A stretch of 5,386 nucleotides of DNA from Candidatus Dormiibacterota bacterium. Lineage in GTDB: Bacteria > Chloroflexota > Dormibacteria > Aeolococcales > Aeolococcaceae. The DNA is taken from the NCBI GenBank assembly GCA_027451645.1, contig DAIDIX010000136.1:1-5386 (forward strand), given 5' to 3'. The notes under the pieces were generated by a model. That model was not told the DNA's origin. It made no database searches and was given only the letters and a program-made list of their open reading frames with translations. Below are positions 1 through 5,310 of this stretch, one piece after another. The number at the start of each line of letters is the position of its first letter. Position 1 is the first letter of the stretch. The translations under genes and the position numbers were made by a program.

Positions 1-446
1 GCATTCACTTCTACCTCTGCACGATCCGCGAATTCCATGAGCAGTCTACTGAGTGTGCGCACAGTATCGGGTGGCATGTCATTCAACGCTGCGACGAGCG
101 GCTGCTTCAGCTCGCCAAGGTGACCCACAGCATCGAGGCCGTCCTCCGTGAGTGCAACATCTACCACACGGCGGTCCGTGGAACTCATTGCCCTCGTGAC
201 GAGTCCCTGCTGCTCAAGGCGCTCAATGATGCCTGTGACTGTAGGAGAACTCACATGAAGGGTTTCTGCAAGCTGCCGGACATTTGTTCCGCCTGATGCA
301 TTGAGATAGTAGAGAGCCCGCAGCTGCGTGATGGTGAGTCCCCTTTTTGCCCAGTCCGCCATTGCCATGGACTCGTAGGCCGTGATGACCCGGAAGAGTG
401 CACGAATGGCGCCATGTACGGGATCTGCAGAGCTGTGAGCCGACAT
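1..446 (-). CDS. MarR-family winged-helix transcriptional regulator (3' end cut by window edge)
   Basis: Reading the minus strand gives 148 open codons that run off the left edge, close to the usual 140-160 residues of the family. The protein shows the MarR plan: an N-terminal helix around residues 12-35, then the winged helix. Within that, NVRQLAETLHVSSPTVTGII (about 55-74) is the helix-turn-helix, and STDRRVVDVALTEDGL (89-104) is the wing with the conserved D-R-R, followed by C-terminal dimerisation helices. Such proteins are usually dimeric repressors that bind palindromes near their own promoter. I chose the ATG at 446 because AGGAGA (455-460) lies 8 nt upstream; an in-frame ATG at 452 would be only 2 nt from it. 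No cysteine occurs in the visible part, which argues against an OhrR-type thiol sensor. The ligand and targets are unknown. The gene follows leuS on the same strand but seems to have its own promoter. Confidence 0.93.
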   Translation of the reverse strand, partial: MSAHSSADPVHGAIRALFRVITAYESMAMADWAKRGLTITQLRALYYLNASGGTNVRQLAETLHVSSPTVTGIIERLEQQGLVTRAMSSTDRRVVDVALTEDGLDAVGHLGELKQPLVAALNDMPPDTVRTLSRLLMEFADRAEVEVN

Positions 447-459
447 ACTCATCGTCTCC

Positions 460-492
460 TACAATTAGATATTGTCGCGTTTTCTAATTGTA
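460..492. repeat. 10-bp perfect inverted repeat, likely MarR operator
   Basis: TACAATTAGA (minus-strand sense, 483-492) and TCTAATTGTA (460-469) are exact reverse complements separated by 13 nt, with arm centres 23 bp apart, about two helical turns. The right arm contains the proposed -10 box, and the left arm abuts the Shine-Dalgarno of the MarR gene. Bound repressor would therefore block both promoter and start region. The TACAATT / AATTGTA halves resemble the operator known for Bacillus OhrR, a MarR protein (from memory). The operator role is inferred from position and symmetry. Confidence 0.7.
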
Positions 493-514
493 TCACAGAA
501 ATAGATAGCCCAAA
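487..514 (-). promoter_or_regulatory. Putative sigma-70-type promoter of the MarR gene
   Basis: On the minus strand TACAAT (487-492) is a good -10 box. TTTGGG (509-514) is a weak -35 box with a 16-nt spacer. The -10 lies inside the 10-bp inverted repeat and the -35 lies in the spacer of a second inverted repeat, an arrangement expected for an autorepressed regulator. The -35 assignment is tentative. Confidence 0.5.
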
Positions 515-523
515 CCTATCTAT
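501..523. repeat. 8-bp inverted repeat between leuS and the MarR gene
   Basis: ATAGATAG (501-508) and CTATCTAT (516-523) are perfect reverse complements with a 7-nt spacer, located 20 to 43 nt beyond the leuS stop. It could be a second regulator site around the -35 box, or a weak leuS transcript-end hairpin. As a terminator it lacks a proper T-run (only TTTCTG follows on the minus strand) and the stem is AT-rich. Confidence 0.5.
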
Positions 524-543
524 ACACCCCTGATGTCGTCATC

Positions 544-2973
544 TCAGACAACTATGTTGACAATCCTGTCCTGGACAACAACAATCCGCTTTGGCGCACC
601 ACCTGCAAGAAGCTCCTGTATGCGGGGCAGTGCAAGTGCAGCTTCCTGAAGGTCAGCCTGAGATGTTCCTGCAGCAACATGGAGCTGTTCCCGAACCTTC
701 CCGTTGATCTGCACTGCGACAGTAACTTCCTGCTCACGTGCAAGTTCAGGATCAGCTACAGGCCAGTGTGCACGATGGATGGACTCCGTTTCTCCCAGTA
801 CATGCCACAGTTCTTCAGTGCTGTACGGTGCAAATGGTGCAAGGAGAGTGAGAAGTGTCCGTGCATCAGATGGATGAACACGCTCCTCACGAGAAAGGTC
901 TCGGGAGAATTCCATGAGGAGGGCAATTGCAGTGTTGTAGCGGAGGTTGCTGATCTCCCGATCCACACGGTCAATGAGACGGTGCCGCCGTCTCAGCATC
1001 TCCTGGGGTTCTTCAGCTGTATCGCTAACATTGTCTACAACCCCATATACCCGGTCAAGGAACCGGGTCATTCCCCGCATGCCATCATCCCGCCAGTCCC
1101 CTCCATCAAGAAATGGGCCAAGAAACATGAGATAGAGGCGGAATGCATCAGCACCATACTGGGCAACGAACTCATCAGGATTGACGACATTGCCCTTGCT
1201 CTTTGAGATCTTTGCACCATCCTTTACAAGAAGCCCATGGGCCCTGAAGGTTGCAAATGGCTCAGGCGAGGGAACATGTCCCATCGAATGGAGAGCACGC
1301 ATGACAAATCGTGCATACAACAGATGGAGCACTGCATGCTCATTTCCGCCAATGTACATAGTCACGGGCAGCCACTTCCACGTGATGTCATGATCGAATG
1401 GCCGGTCACTAAAGCCCGTCGACGGATAGCGGAGAAAGTACCATGCCGAGTCCAGGAAGTTGTCACTTACGTCCGTCTCACGCCGTGCATCCCCACCACA
1501 GGTCGGACACGATACCCGCACCCAGTCCTCCACCTGTGCAAGAGGAGAACTTCCCGTGCCGAGCGGCCGGAACTCCTCAACATGGGGGAGAACCACGGGA
1601 AGATCATCCTCGGGAACTGGAACAGGACCGCATGATGGGCAGTGAATGATTGGAATAGGTGGTCCCCAGTACCGCTGTCGGGAAATGAGCCAGTCACGTA
1701 GCCGGTACTGCACAGCTTTTCTGCCAACATTCCGTTGCTCAAGATCCTCTGTAATCCGGCGCTTCACCTCTGCTGTTGCGAGTCCGTTGTATGGACCACT
1801 GTTCTCTGCAGTGCCTTCATCCGTGAATGGGCCATCAGTGCTGTCAGCTCTGCCCACTACCCAGCGGACTGGTATGGAATGGGCATGAGCGAATTTCCAG
1901 TCACGATCATCATGCGCTGGCACAGCCATGATGACTCCCGTTCCATACGACCCGAGCACGTACGGAGCAGCATAGACAGGTATCTCTTCACCATTTACTG
2001 GATTGGTCGCACGGGTTCCAAGCTCGATCCCAATGGTGAAGTCAGGTTCATCTGAACCCACGGGAAGTCCCTGCTTCCATGCAGTGACTGCGTCCTTCCG
2101 ATCCGGAGCGACATACTCCATGAGCTTCGGATGGTCTGCACCGACTACCATGAAGGTGGCTCCGTACAGGGTGTCAGGCCGTGTCGTGAAGACTGTCACC
2201 TCACCTGCATCACAGCCAGAAAGCATGAAGGTGACATATGCTCCCTCACTTCTTCCGATCCAGTTCCGCTGCGCAATCTTTGTCTTCTCGGACCAGTCAA
2301 GGGAGTCGAGTGCATCAAGGAGCTCCTGGGCATATGCAGTAGTCTTGAGAAACCACTGCTTCAGGAAGCGCTGCTCAACGATACTGCTGCAGCGCTCACA
2401 CTGCCCACCTATAACCTGCTCATCTGCAAGGACGGTTAGGCATGAAGGGCACCACTTCACTGGACCCTCGCGGTGCTCTGCAAGTCCAGCCCGGAAAAGC
2501 TGAATGAAGAGCCACTGTGTCCATCTGTAGTACTCAGGGTGGGTGGTATTGACCTCATGCTCCCAGTCCACCATGAGTCCAAGCTTCTTGAGCTGCTCTT
2601 CACGGAAGTACCGCACATTCTCTTCTGTGAGTTCAGCTGGGTGCCTGCCCACCTTGATTGCGTAATTCTCGCTATGAATGCCGAATGCATCAAATCCCAT
2701 AGGCTCGAAGACATCATCTCCAAGCAGCCGATGGTAGCGTCCGTATATGTCAGCACCGCAGAATGCATACGCATTGCCAACATGAAGCTTCTCTGCAGAC
2801 GGATATGGAAACATCATGAGGTTGTAGAAAGGCCTTTTGGCATGTGCAAGATCAACAGAGTCAAGTTTCTCCTGCTCCCACTTCCTCCGCCACTTTGAAT
2901 CTATTGCAGCGTAGTCACGACGCCCTTCAGAAGCAGACTCCAGTCCGCGTACTGCTGAATCCGGATGTTCCAT
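544..2973 (-). CDS. leuS: Leucyl-tRNA synthetase (leucine--tRNA ligase)
   Basis: This cytoplasmic class Ia synthetase charges tRNA-Leu with leucine using ATP. The 809-residue length is normal for bacteria. Domains in order: the first Rossmann half with FPYPS and the HIGH-equivalent HVGN (64-67); a cysteine cluster CPSC...CERC (175-195), probably zinc-binding; the CP1 editing domain with TTRPDT (263-268) and AHDDRD (353-358), whose last Asp is the conserved editing residue; the RDWLISRQRYWG hinge (426-437); a second cysteine pair set (445/448 and 489/492); KISKS (588-592); the helical anticodon-binding domain; and a C-terminal tRNA-binding domain (VQINGKVR, 754-761) ending in the typical VNIVV. 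The ATG at 2973 is the first in-frame start after a TGA at 3010-3012; its Shine-Dalgarno (GAGG, 11 nt away) is mediocre. About 19 residues precede the usual N-terminus. HVGN in place of HMGH is unusual. I see no T-box leader upstream. Confidence 0.98.
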   Translation of the reverse strand: MEHPDSAVRGLESASEGRRDYAAIDSKWRRKWEQEKLDSVDLAHAKRPFYNLMMFPYPSAEKLHVGNAYAFCGADIYGRYHRLLGDDVFEPMGFDAFGIHSENYAIKVGRHPAELTEENVRYFREEQLKKLGLMVDWEHEVNTTHPEYYRWTQWLFIQLFRAGLAEHREGPVKWCPSCLTVLADEQVIGGQCERCSSIVEQRFLKQWFLKTTAYAQELLDALDSLDWSEKTKIAQRNWIGRSEGAYVTFMLSGCDAGEVTVFTTRPDTLYGATFMVVGADHPKLMEYVAPDRKDAVTAWKQGLPVGSDEPDFTIGIELGTRATNPVNGEEIPVYAAPYVLGSYGTGVIMAVPAHDDRDWKFAHAHSIPVRWVVGRADSTDGPFTDEGTAENSGPYNGLATAEVKRRITEDLEQRNVGRKAVQYRLRDWLISRQRYWGPPIPIIHCPSCGPVPVPEDDLPVVLPHVEEFRPLGTGSSPLAQVEDWVRVSCPTCGGDARRETDVSDNFLDSAWYFLRYPSTGFSDRPFDHDITWKWLPVTMYIGGNEHAVLHLLYARFVMRALHSMGHVPSPEPFATFRAHGLLVKDGAKISKSKGNVVNPDEFVAQYGADAFRLYLMFLGPFLDGGDWRDDGMRGMTRFLDRVYGVVDNVSDTAEEPQEMLRRRHRLIDRVDREISNLRYNTAIALLMEFSRDLSREERVHPSDARTLLTLLAPFAPYSTEELWHVLGETESIHRAHWPVADPELAREQEVTVAVQINGKVREQLHVAAGTSQADLQEAALALPRIQELLAGGAPKRIVVVQDRIVNIVV

Positions 2974-3110
2974 GCGATTACTACCCTCAGCCCACTGTTG
3001 TTCTGGTCTTCATTGTGGCATGGCACCTTGCCGTAGCGCTCCTGGCAGTGCATTCCCAATCTGGATGCGTAACAACCTGTGCCCCCACGCAGCAGTGAAT
3101 CAGATCGTCA

Positions 3111-3163
3111 CGTATGATTCCGTATGAACACCTGAAGCAGCACAGGAACACTTTCGCCATACG
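3111..3163 (+). promoter_or_regulatory. Possible control region of the membrane-protein gene, with CGTATG repeats
   Basis: The divergent intergenic region 2974-3185 should contain promoters for leuS (minus) and the membrane-protein gene (plus). On the plus strand TATGAT (3113-3118) is a plausible -10 box, but no clear -35 lies upstream. CGTATGA occurs twice, at 3111-3117 and 3121-3127, exactly 10 bp apart, and its inverse CATACG recurs at 3158-3163. A regulator site is possible, but short repeats like these arise by chance. I found no convincing leuS promoter here. Confidence 0.25.
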
Positions 3164-3172
3164 CACTGCTGC

Positions 3173-3178
3173 GGAGAG
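3173..3178 (+). promoter_or_regulatory. Ribosome binding site deciding the start at 3186
   Basis: GGAGAG ends 7 nt before the ATG at 3186. The upstream in-frame ATG at 3114 has no comparable site and would add 24 residues without family resemblance. Confidence 0.75.
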
Positions 3179-3185
3179 AACCCCA

Positions 3186-3653
3186 ATGAACACGCTTGCA
3201 CCATCTGCACCAGCTTCTGATACCCCTGAGGATACTGACAAGGTATCCCTGTTCCAGCGAATTGCGGACAAGGTGAGCTATGGCATGGGCACACCGACGA
3301 ACATCGTCATCTGGATTCTTGCAGTTGGCACCTGGATAGCGCTCGGACCATATTTCGCCACACACAGCTTTCTTCCTGGCTGGTTCACCTCAAACGGATT
3401 CAACTTCCCGCTCAATACAGTGACAACCATCGCAGAGCTGTACATCGGATTCCTCGTAGGCGCTTCCTCGAACCGTTCAGAGAGAAATCTCGAACGCACA
3501 CTCGCGAAAATCAGTGCACAGGAAGACCAGATTGATGATGTCGAGGTAAAACTCTCGAAAGCGCTCGCACAGAACACGGAACTCACAACAGAGATCCACC
3601 ATCTCACTACTGTCATCCATGCACTCATGACAGAGAAGTCCTCCAAGGACTGA
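3186..3653 (+). CDS. Small two-helix membrane protein, low-affinity iron permease-like, with coiled-coil tail
   Basis: The predicted protein has 155 residues. After a polar, flexible N-terminus (1-20) comes FQRIADKVSYGMGTP (23-37), then a hydrophobic helix at about 40-56 ending in W-x-A-L-G-P, a short aromatic loop (60-75), and a second helix at about 76-93 starting NTVTTIAEL and followed by SSNRSERNLERTL. This order (start motif, W...GP, NT.TT, NR) matches the low-affinity iron permease family (PF04120) as I remember it. The assignment is by motif, not by search, and the transport role is not established for small members. Residues 97-150 are charged and heptad-like, suggesting a cytoplasmic coiled coil and possible oligomerisation. 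It is transcribed divergently from leuS and converges on the VOC gene. No iron-regulatory box was recognised. An unrelated two-helix protein cannot be excluded. Confidence 0.8.
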   Translation: MNTLAPSAPASDTPEDTDKVSLFQRIADKVSYGMGTPTNIVIWILAVGTWIALGPYFATHSFLPGWFTSNGFNFPLNTVTTIAELYIGFLVGASSNRSERNLERTLAKISAQEDQIDDVEVKLSKALAQNTELTTEIHHLTTVIHALMTEKSSKD

Positions 3654-3683
3654 GTGCTGTCCACAGTCGGTTATGTGTGCGGA

Positions 3684-3723
3684 AGATCTGTACAGAGAAG
3701 CGAAGGACTGCTCGGACAGATCT
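3684..3723. repeat. 8-bp inverted repeat at a convergent gene junction
   Basis: AGATCTGT (3684-3691) and ACAGATCT (3716-3723) are perfect reverse complements with a 24-nt spacer. They lie between the stop of the plus-strand membrane-protein gene and the stop of the minus-strand VOC gene. The right arm touches the VOC stop codon. It may contribute to transcript ends, but no T-run follows on either strand. Confidence 0.4.
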
Positions 3724-3740
3724 ACCCGTTCCTGGGTAGA
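3721..3740. repeat. 7-bp hairpin over the VOC stop codon
   Basis: TCTACCC (3721-3727) pairs perfectly with GGGTAGA (3734-3740) across a 6-nt loop. The hairpin includes the TAG stop and last codons of the VOC gene and shares its TCT with the neighbouring inverted repeat, so the two cannot form together in full. It lacks the T-run of an intrinsic terminator. Confidence 0.45.
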
Positions 3741-4087
3741 GCCTCTATGAGACCAAGCACGTTTCCTTCCGTGTCTTTGCAGTAGACAGTGTCTCCGATT
3801 CCTGGAACGTTCTGCGGCTCACCCAGTATCTCTCCCCCTGCTTCCTTCACCTGTTCCATCATTTCCGGAAGGCTGTCCACAGAAATCCAGATGATTGCAG
3901 GCTGGCGATTGTAGTTCTTCGGCATGATAGCTCCATCAATACCCATCGGACTCGTTCCAGTCCGGGCAAGAAGATACTCCATCCCATCCATGCCACTATC
4001 CCCAATGTTCCAGCCAAAAATCGAATAGAACTTTCGGGCTCGAGGCATGTCCTCTGCCGTAATCTCAAAATGCACTACTCTACCCAT
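3722..4087 (-). CDS. VOC-superfamily (glyoxalase/bleomycin-resistance fold) protein
   Basis: This 121-residue protein has the single-module vicinal-oxygen-chelate layout of two beta-alpha-beta-beta-beta units. GRVVHFEITAEDMPRARKFY (2-21) is the typical first strand and helix, followed by FGWNIGD. The second unit starts at IIWISVDSLPEMMEQVKEAG (65-84), and VYCKDTEGNVLGLIE (101-115) is the classic final strand pair. His6 and Glu115 are at positions that bind metal in enzymatically active relatives. It resembles the small stand-alone VOC proteins of the Cfp30B type. Members include glyoxalases, dioxygenases and antibiotic-binding proteins, so the substrate cannot be assigned. The ATG at 4087 has GGAGAG (4094-4099) 6 nt upstream. 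It lies 78 nt downstream of the metallophosphoesterase on the same strand, so co-transcription is possible. No transmembrane segment or signal peptide is visible. Confidence 0.93.
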   Translation of the reverse strand: MGRVVHFEITAEDMPRARKFYSIFGWNIGDSGMDGMEYLLARTGTSPMGIDGAIMPKNYNRQPAIIWISVDSLPEMMEQVKEAGGEILGEPQNVPGIGDTVYCKDTEGNVLGLIEALPRNG

Positions 4088-4111
4088 GGGTCACTCTCCC
4101 GATTCACGTCT

Positions 4112-4124
4112 ACTGCATTGCAGT
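4112..4124. repeat. 13-bp palindrome in the VOC 5' leader
   Basis: ACTGCA-T-TGCAGT (4112-4124) is a perfect palindrome with one central base, followed at once by a further partial copy ACTGCG (4127-4132). It lies 25-37 nt upstream of the VOC start, in the gap after the metallophosphoesterase. It could be an operator or an RNA structure, or may be chance. Confidence 0.35.
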
Positions 4125-4165
4125 GTACTGCGACAGCACTCCCCCCATGAGTTTCCGTCCGCACG

Positions 4166-4965
4166 TTACAGGCTTTTATCCACAATGGCATGTTCCCATG
4201 GGAATGCAGGAAAGGGACCAGTGAAGCGGTCCCTGAGGTACGGAGCATGAGCCTTGACTGACCGTACAGTCATCTCCGGGTACCGGAATGCTGACAGCCG
4301 ATGGCCGAACATGCATCCAGAGTCAACATTTACTACCCGGCCCGTGTGGACGACCTGTCCCACTGCTTCATGGCCATGCACCTGGAGTGGCCCCCTATAT
4401 TTGGGAGCCCACCGGATCCACTGCTCGCCCTTGGCATAGGATCCGCCTGACGGAGGAAGACGGAGAGATCTCCTCCTTGCCTCCTGGGTTGTCTTGCCAA
4501 GGAGTTCCTCCGGGACGCCTGCATGGGTAATGACGAGCCTTCCCCCATCGAGGAACAGCTGATGCGGAAGATCCTGCATGAACGCTACGAGCGCTGACTG
4601 GAGGGACTGAGGTGCGAGGTGAAGGGCCTGCATAGTACGTCTTCGGTACCACGGTTCCCTGCGAGCATCAGGTGAACCGAGTGCCTCAAGAAGCTCATCC
4701 TCATGATTGCCCCGGATGGCAAGTGCAGTCCCTGCGTTCACATTGTGCATTGCAAAGGCAATCGAGCCAAGTGAATCTGGACCGAGATCGATGAGATCAC
4801 CAACGAAGACGAGCATCCTCCCTTTGGGATGTCGGGCAATGCCGCCCTCATCGAGCTCATATCCAAGCCGTCTGACGAGCTCAAGAAGCTCATCAAGACA
4901 GCCCTGAACGTCGCCAATAATGTCAAAGGGCCCGTGAAGCTAGCGTCTGTCGTATTGGCTGGCAA
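4166..4965 (-). CDS. PrpE/ApaH-like metallophosphoesterase, 5' end in two reading frames (frameshift)
   Basis: The protein belongs to the PPP-type metallophosphoesterases. Relatives such as Bacillus PrpE and ApaH cleave diadenosine polyphosphates or remove protein phosphate; the substrate here is unknown. The main open frame (from 4927) carries GDVQG (4913-4899), GDLIDLGP, RGNHED, ITHAG and VHGHE, then NVDSGCMFG...FRYPE as in PrpE. The longest run with a standard start (ATG 4816, 216 residues) would lack GDVQG, so the true start is upstream. That frame hits TAG at 4940-4942 with no ATG, GTG or TTG in between. In the -1-related frame, a TTG at 4963-4965 has GGAGAGG 5 nt upstream and encodes 13 residues ending F-T-G-P. 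A one-base slip at 4924-4933 then joins F-D-I-I-G-D, giving about 266 residues. It may be an assembly error, a mutation, or programmed frameshifting. Substitutions are GDVQG (Q for H, also seen in many ApaH) and GDLIDLG (L for the usual R). Confidence 0.85.
4924..4933 (-). other. Frame-switch point: overlapping slippery heptamers in the metallophosphoesterase
   Basis: Minus-strand GGGCCCTTTG contains G-GGC-CCT and C-CCT-TTG, both X-XXY-YYZ patterns set in the frame of the TTG start. A -1 slip on the second would pass directly into the frame of the catalytic domain (TTT GAC ATT ATT GGC GAC). Equally, one extra G or C in the run would make a single open frame encoding T-G-P-F-D-I-I-G-D, so a homopolymer miscount is a simple alternative. 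Confidence 0.5.
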
Positions 4966-4970
4966 CAGGT

Positions 4971-4977
4971 CCTCTCC
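4971..4977 (-). promoter_or_regulatory. Shine-Dalgarno for the TTG start of the metallophosphoesterase
   Basis: GGAGAGG ends 5 nt before the TTG at 4965. It is one of the strongest such sites in the window. An ATG at 4978-4980 overlaps it, but in a third frame that stops at TGA within the TTTGAC at the slip site. Confidence 0.6.
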
Positions 4978-5019
4978 ATTGTGTTGGGGGTCTCACAATT
5001 GGTTCACGGCAAGGATCTC

Positions 5020-5050
5020 GCATATCCCAAGCGTACCCGAGTGGATATGC
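5020..5050. repeat. 8-bp inverted repeat upstream of the metallophosphoesterase
   Basis: GCATATCC (5020-5027) and GGATATGC (5043-5050) are exact reverse complements with a 15-nt spacer and arm centres 23 bp apart, the same spacing as the MarR-promoter repeat though the sequence differs. It lies about 55-85 bp upstream of the proposed start, where an operator would be expected. No promoter was recognised nearby. Confidence 0.4.
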
Positions 5051-5098
5051 ATCATAGGTGACATTTCCTTTGAAGAGCTGATACGGGACCGGCAATCC

Positions 5099-5136
5099 CA
5101 TGTGAGCGCATCAGCTGCAGCAGATGCGCTCATATG
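5099..5136. repeat. 14-bp inverted repeat (13 of 14 matched), strong hairpin
   Basis: Arms at 5099-5112 and 5123-5136 are reverse complements except for one position (G5102/T5133, a G-U pair in plus-strand RNA). The 10-bp core TGAGCGCATC / GATGCGCTCA is perfect and the 10-nt loop is AGCTGCAGCA. It lies between the minus-strand metallophosphoesterase and the plus-strand tRNA. No T-run follows on either strand, so it is not a standard intrinsic terminator. It may be a protein site, a remnant of a repeat family, or the end of an RNA. Confidence 0.6.
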
Positions 5137-5186
5137 CCGCAAGCCTTCCCCCTCCCGAGCGAGAGCATGTCCCATGCCGACTGGTA

Positions 5187-5215
5187 TTCGGAATCGTGAA
5201 CTGAGTCGGTACAAT
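5187..5215 (+). promoter_or_regulatory. Putative promoter of tRNA-Thr
   Basis: TACAAT (5210-5215) is a good -10 box ending 19 nt before the mature tRNA. TTCGGA (5187-5192) is a weak -35 box with a 17-nt spacer. Position supports the call; the -35 is uncertain. Confidence 0.45.
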
Positions 5216-5234
5216 GACTGAAGGGTCCAGGTGG

Positions 5235-5310
5235 GCCGACGTAGCTCAGTTGGTAGAGCAGCGGTTTCGTAAACCGCTGGTCGGAGGTTCGAGTCCTCTC
5301 GTCGGCTCCA
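5235..5310 (+). tRNA. tRNA-Thr, anticodon CGU (reads ACG)
   Basis: The 76-nt cloverleaf folds completely. The acceptor stem GCCGACG pairs with CGTCGGC (5300-5306). The D arm is GCTC-AGTTGGTA-GAGC. The anticodon stem GCGGT/ACCGC closes the loop TTCGTAA with anticodon CGT at 5268-5270. The variable loop is TGGTC, and the T arm is GGAGG-TTCGAGT-CCTCT with a terminal G-U pair. The discriminator is T5307 and the CCA end is encoded (5308-5310). A CGU anticodon reads ACG codons, usually alongside other threonine isoacceptors. No further tRNA follows in the remaining 76 bases, and no terminator is visible there. Confidence 0.98.

Noticed and set aside
501..523. Intrinsic terminator of leuS
   Set aside because: The stem is AT-rich and no T-run follows, so it is reported only as an inverted repeat.
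679..2898. Many plus-strand open frames across leuS
   Set aside because: They are shadows of the leuS coding strand; leuS is unmistakable over its whole length.
2974..3113. T-box leader or riboswitch for leuS
   Set aside because: No T-box sequence, specifier loop or antiterminator pairing was seen in the short leader.
3114..3185. Longer N-terminus of the membrane protein from ATG 3114
   Set aside because: It lacks a Shine-Dalgarno, whereas the ATG at 3186 has GGAGAG at 7 nt. The extra 24 residues carry no recognisable motif.
4166..4816. Metallophosphoesterase starting at ATG 4816
   Set aside because: This start has the purine stretch AAAGGGAGG before it, but it would remove the first strand and the GDVQG metal-binding motif that are encoded in frame just upstream.
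4829..5221. Plus-strand open frame of 130 codons
   Set aside because: It is antisense to the metallophosphoesterase 5' end and intergenic repeats, with no family resemblance or good ribosome site.
5235..5310. Integration site at the tRNA 3' end
   Set aside because: No integrase gene and no repeated tRNA 3' segment are present in the window.
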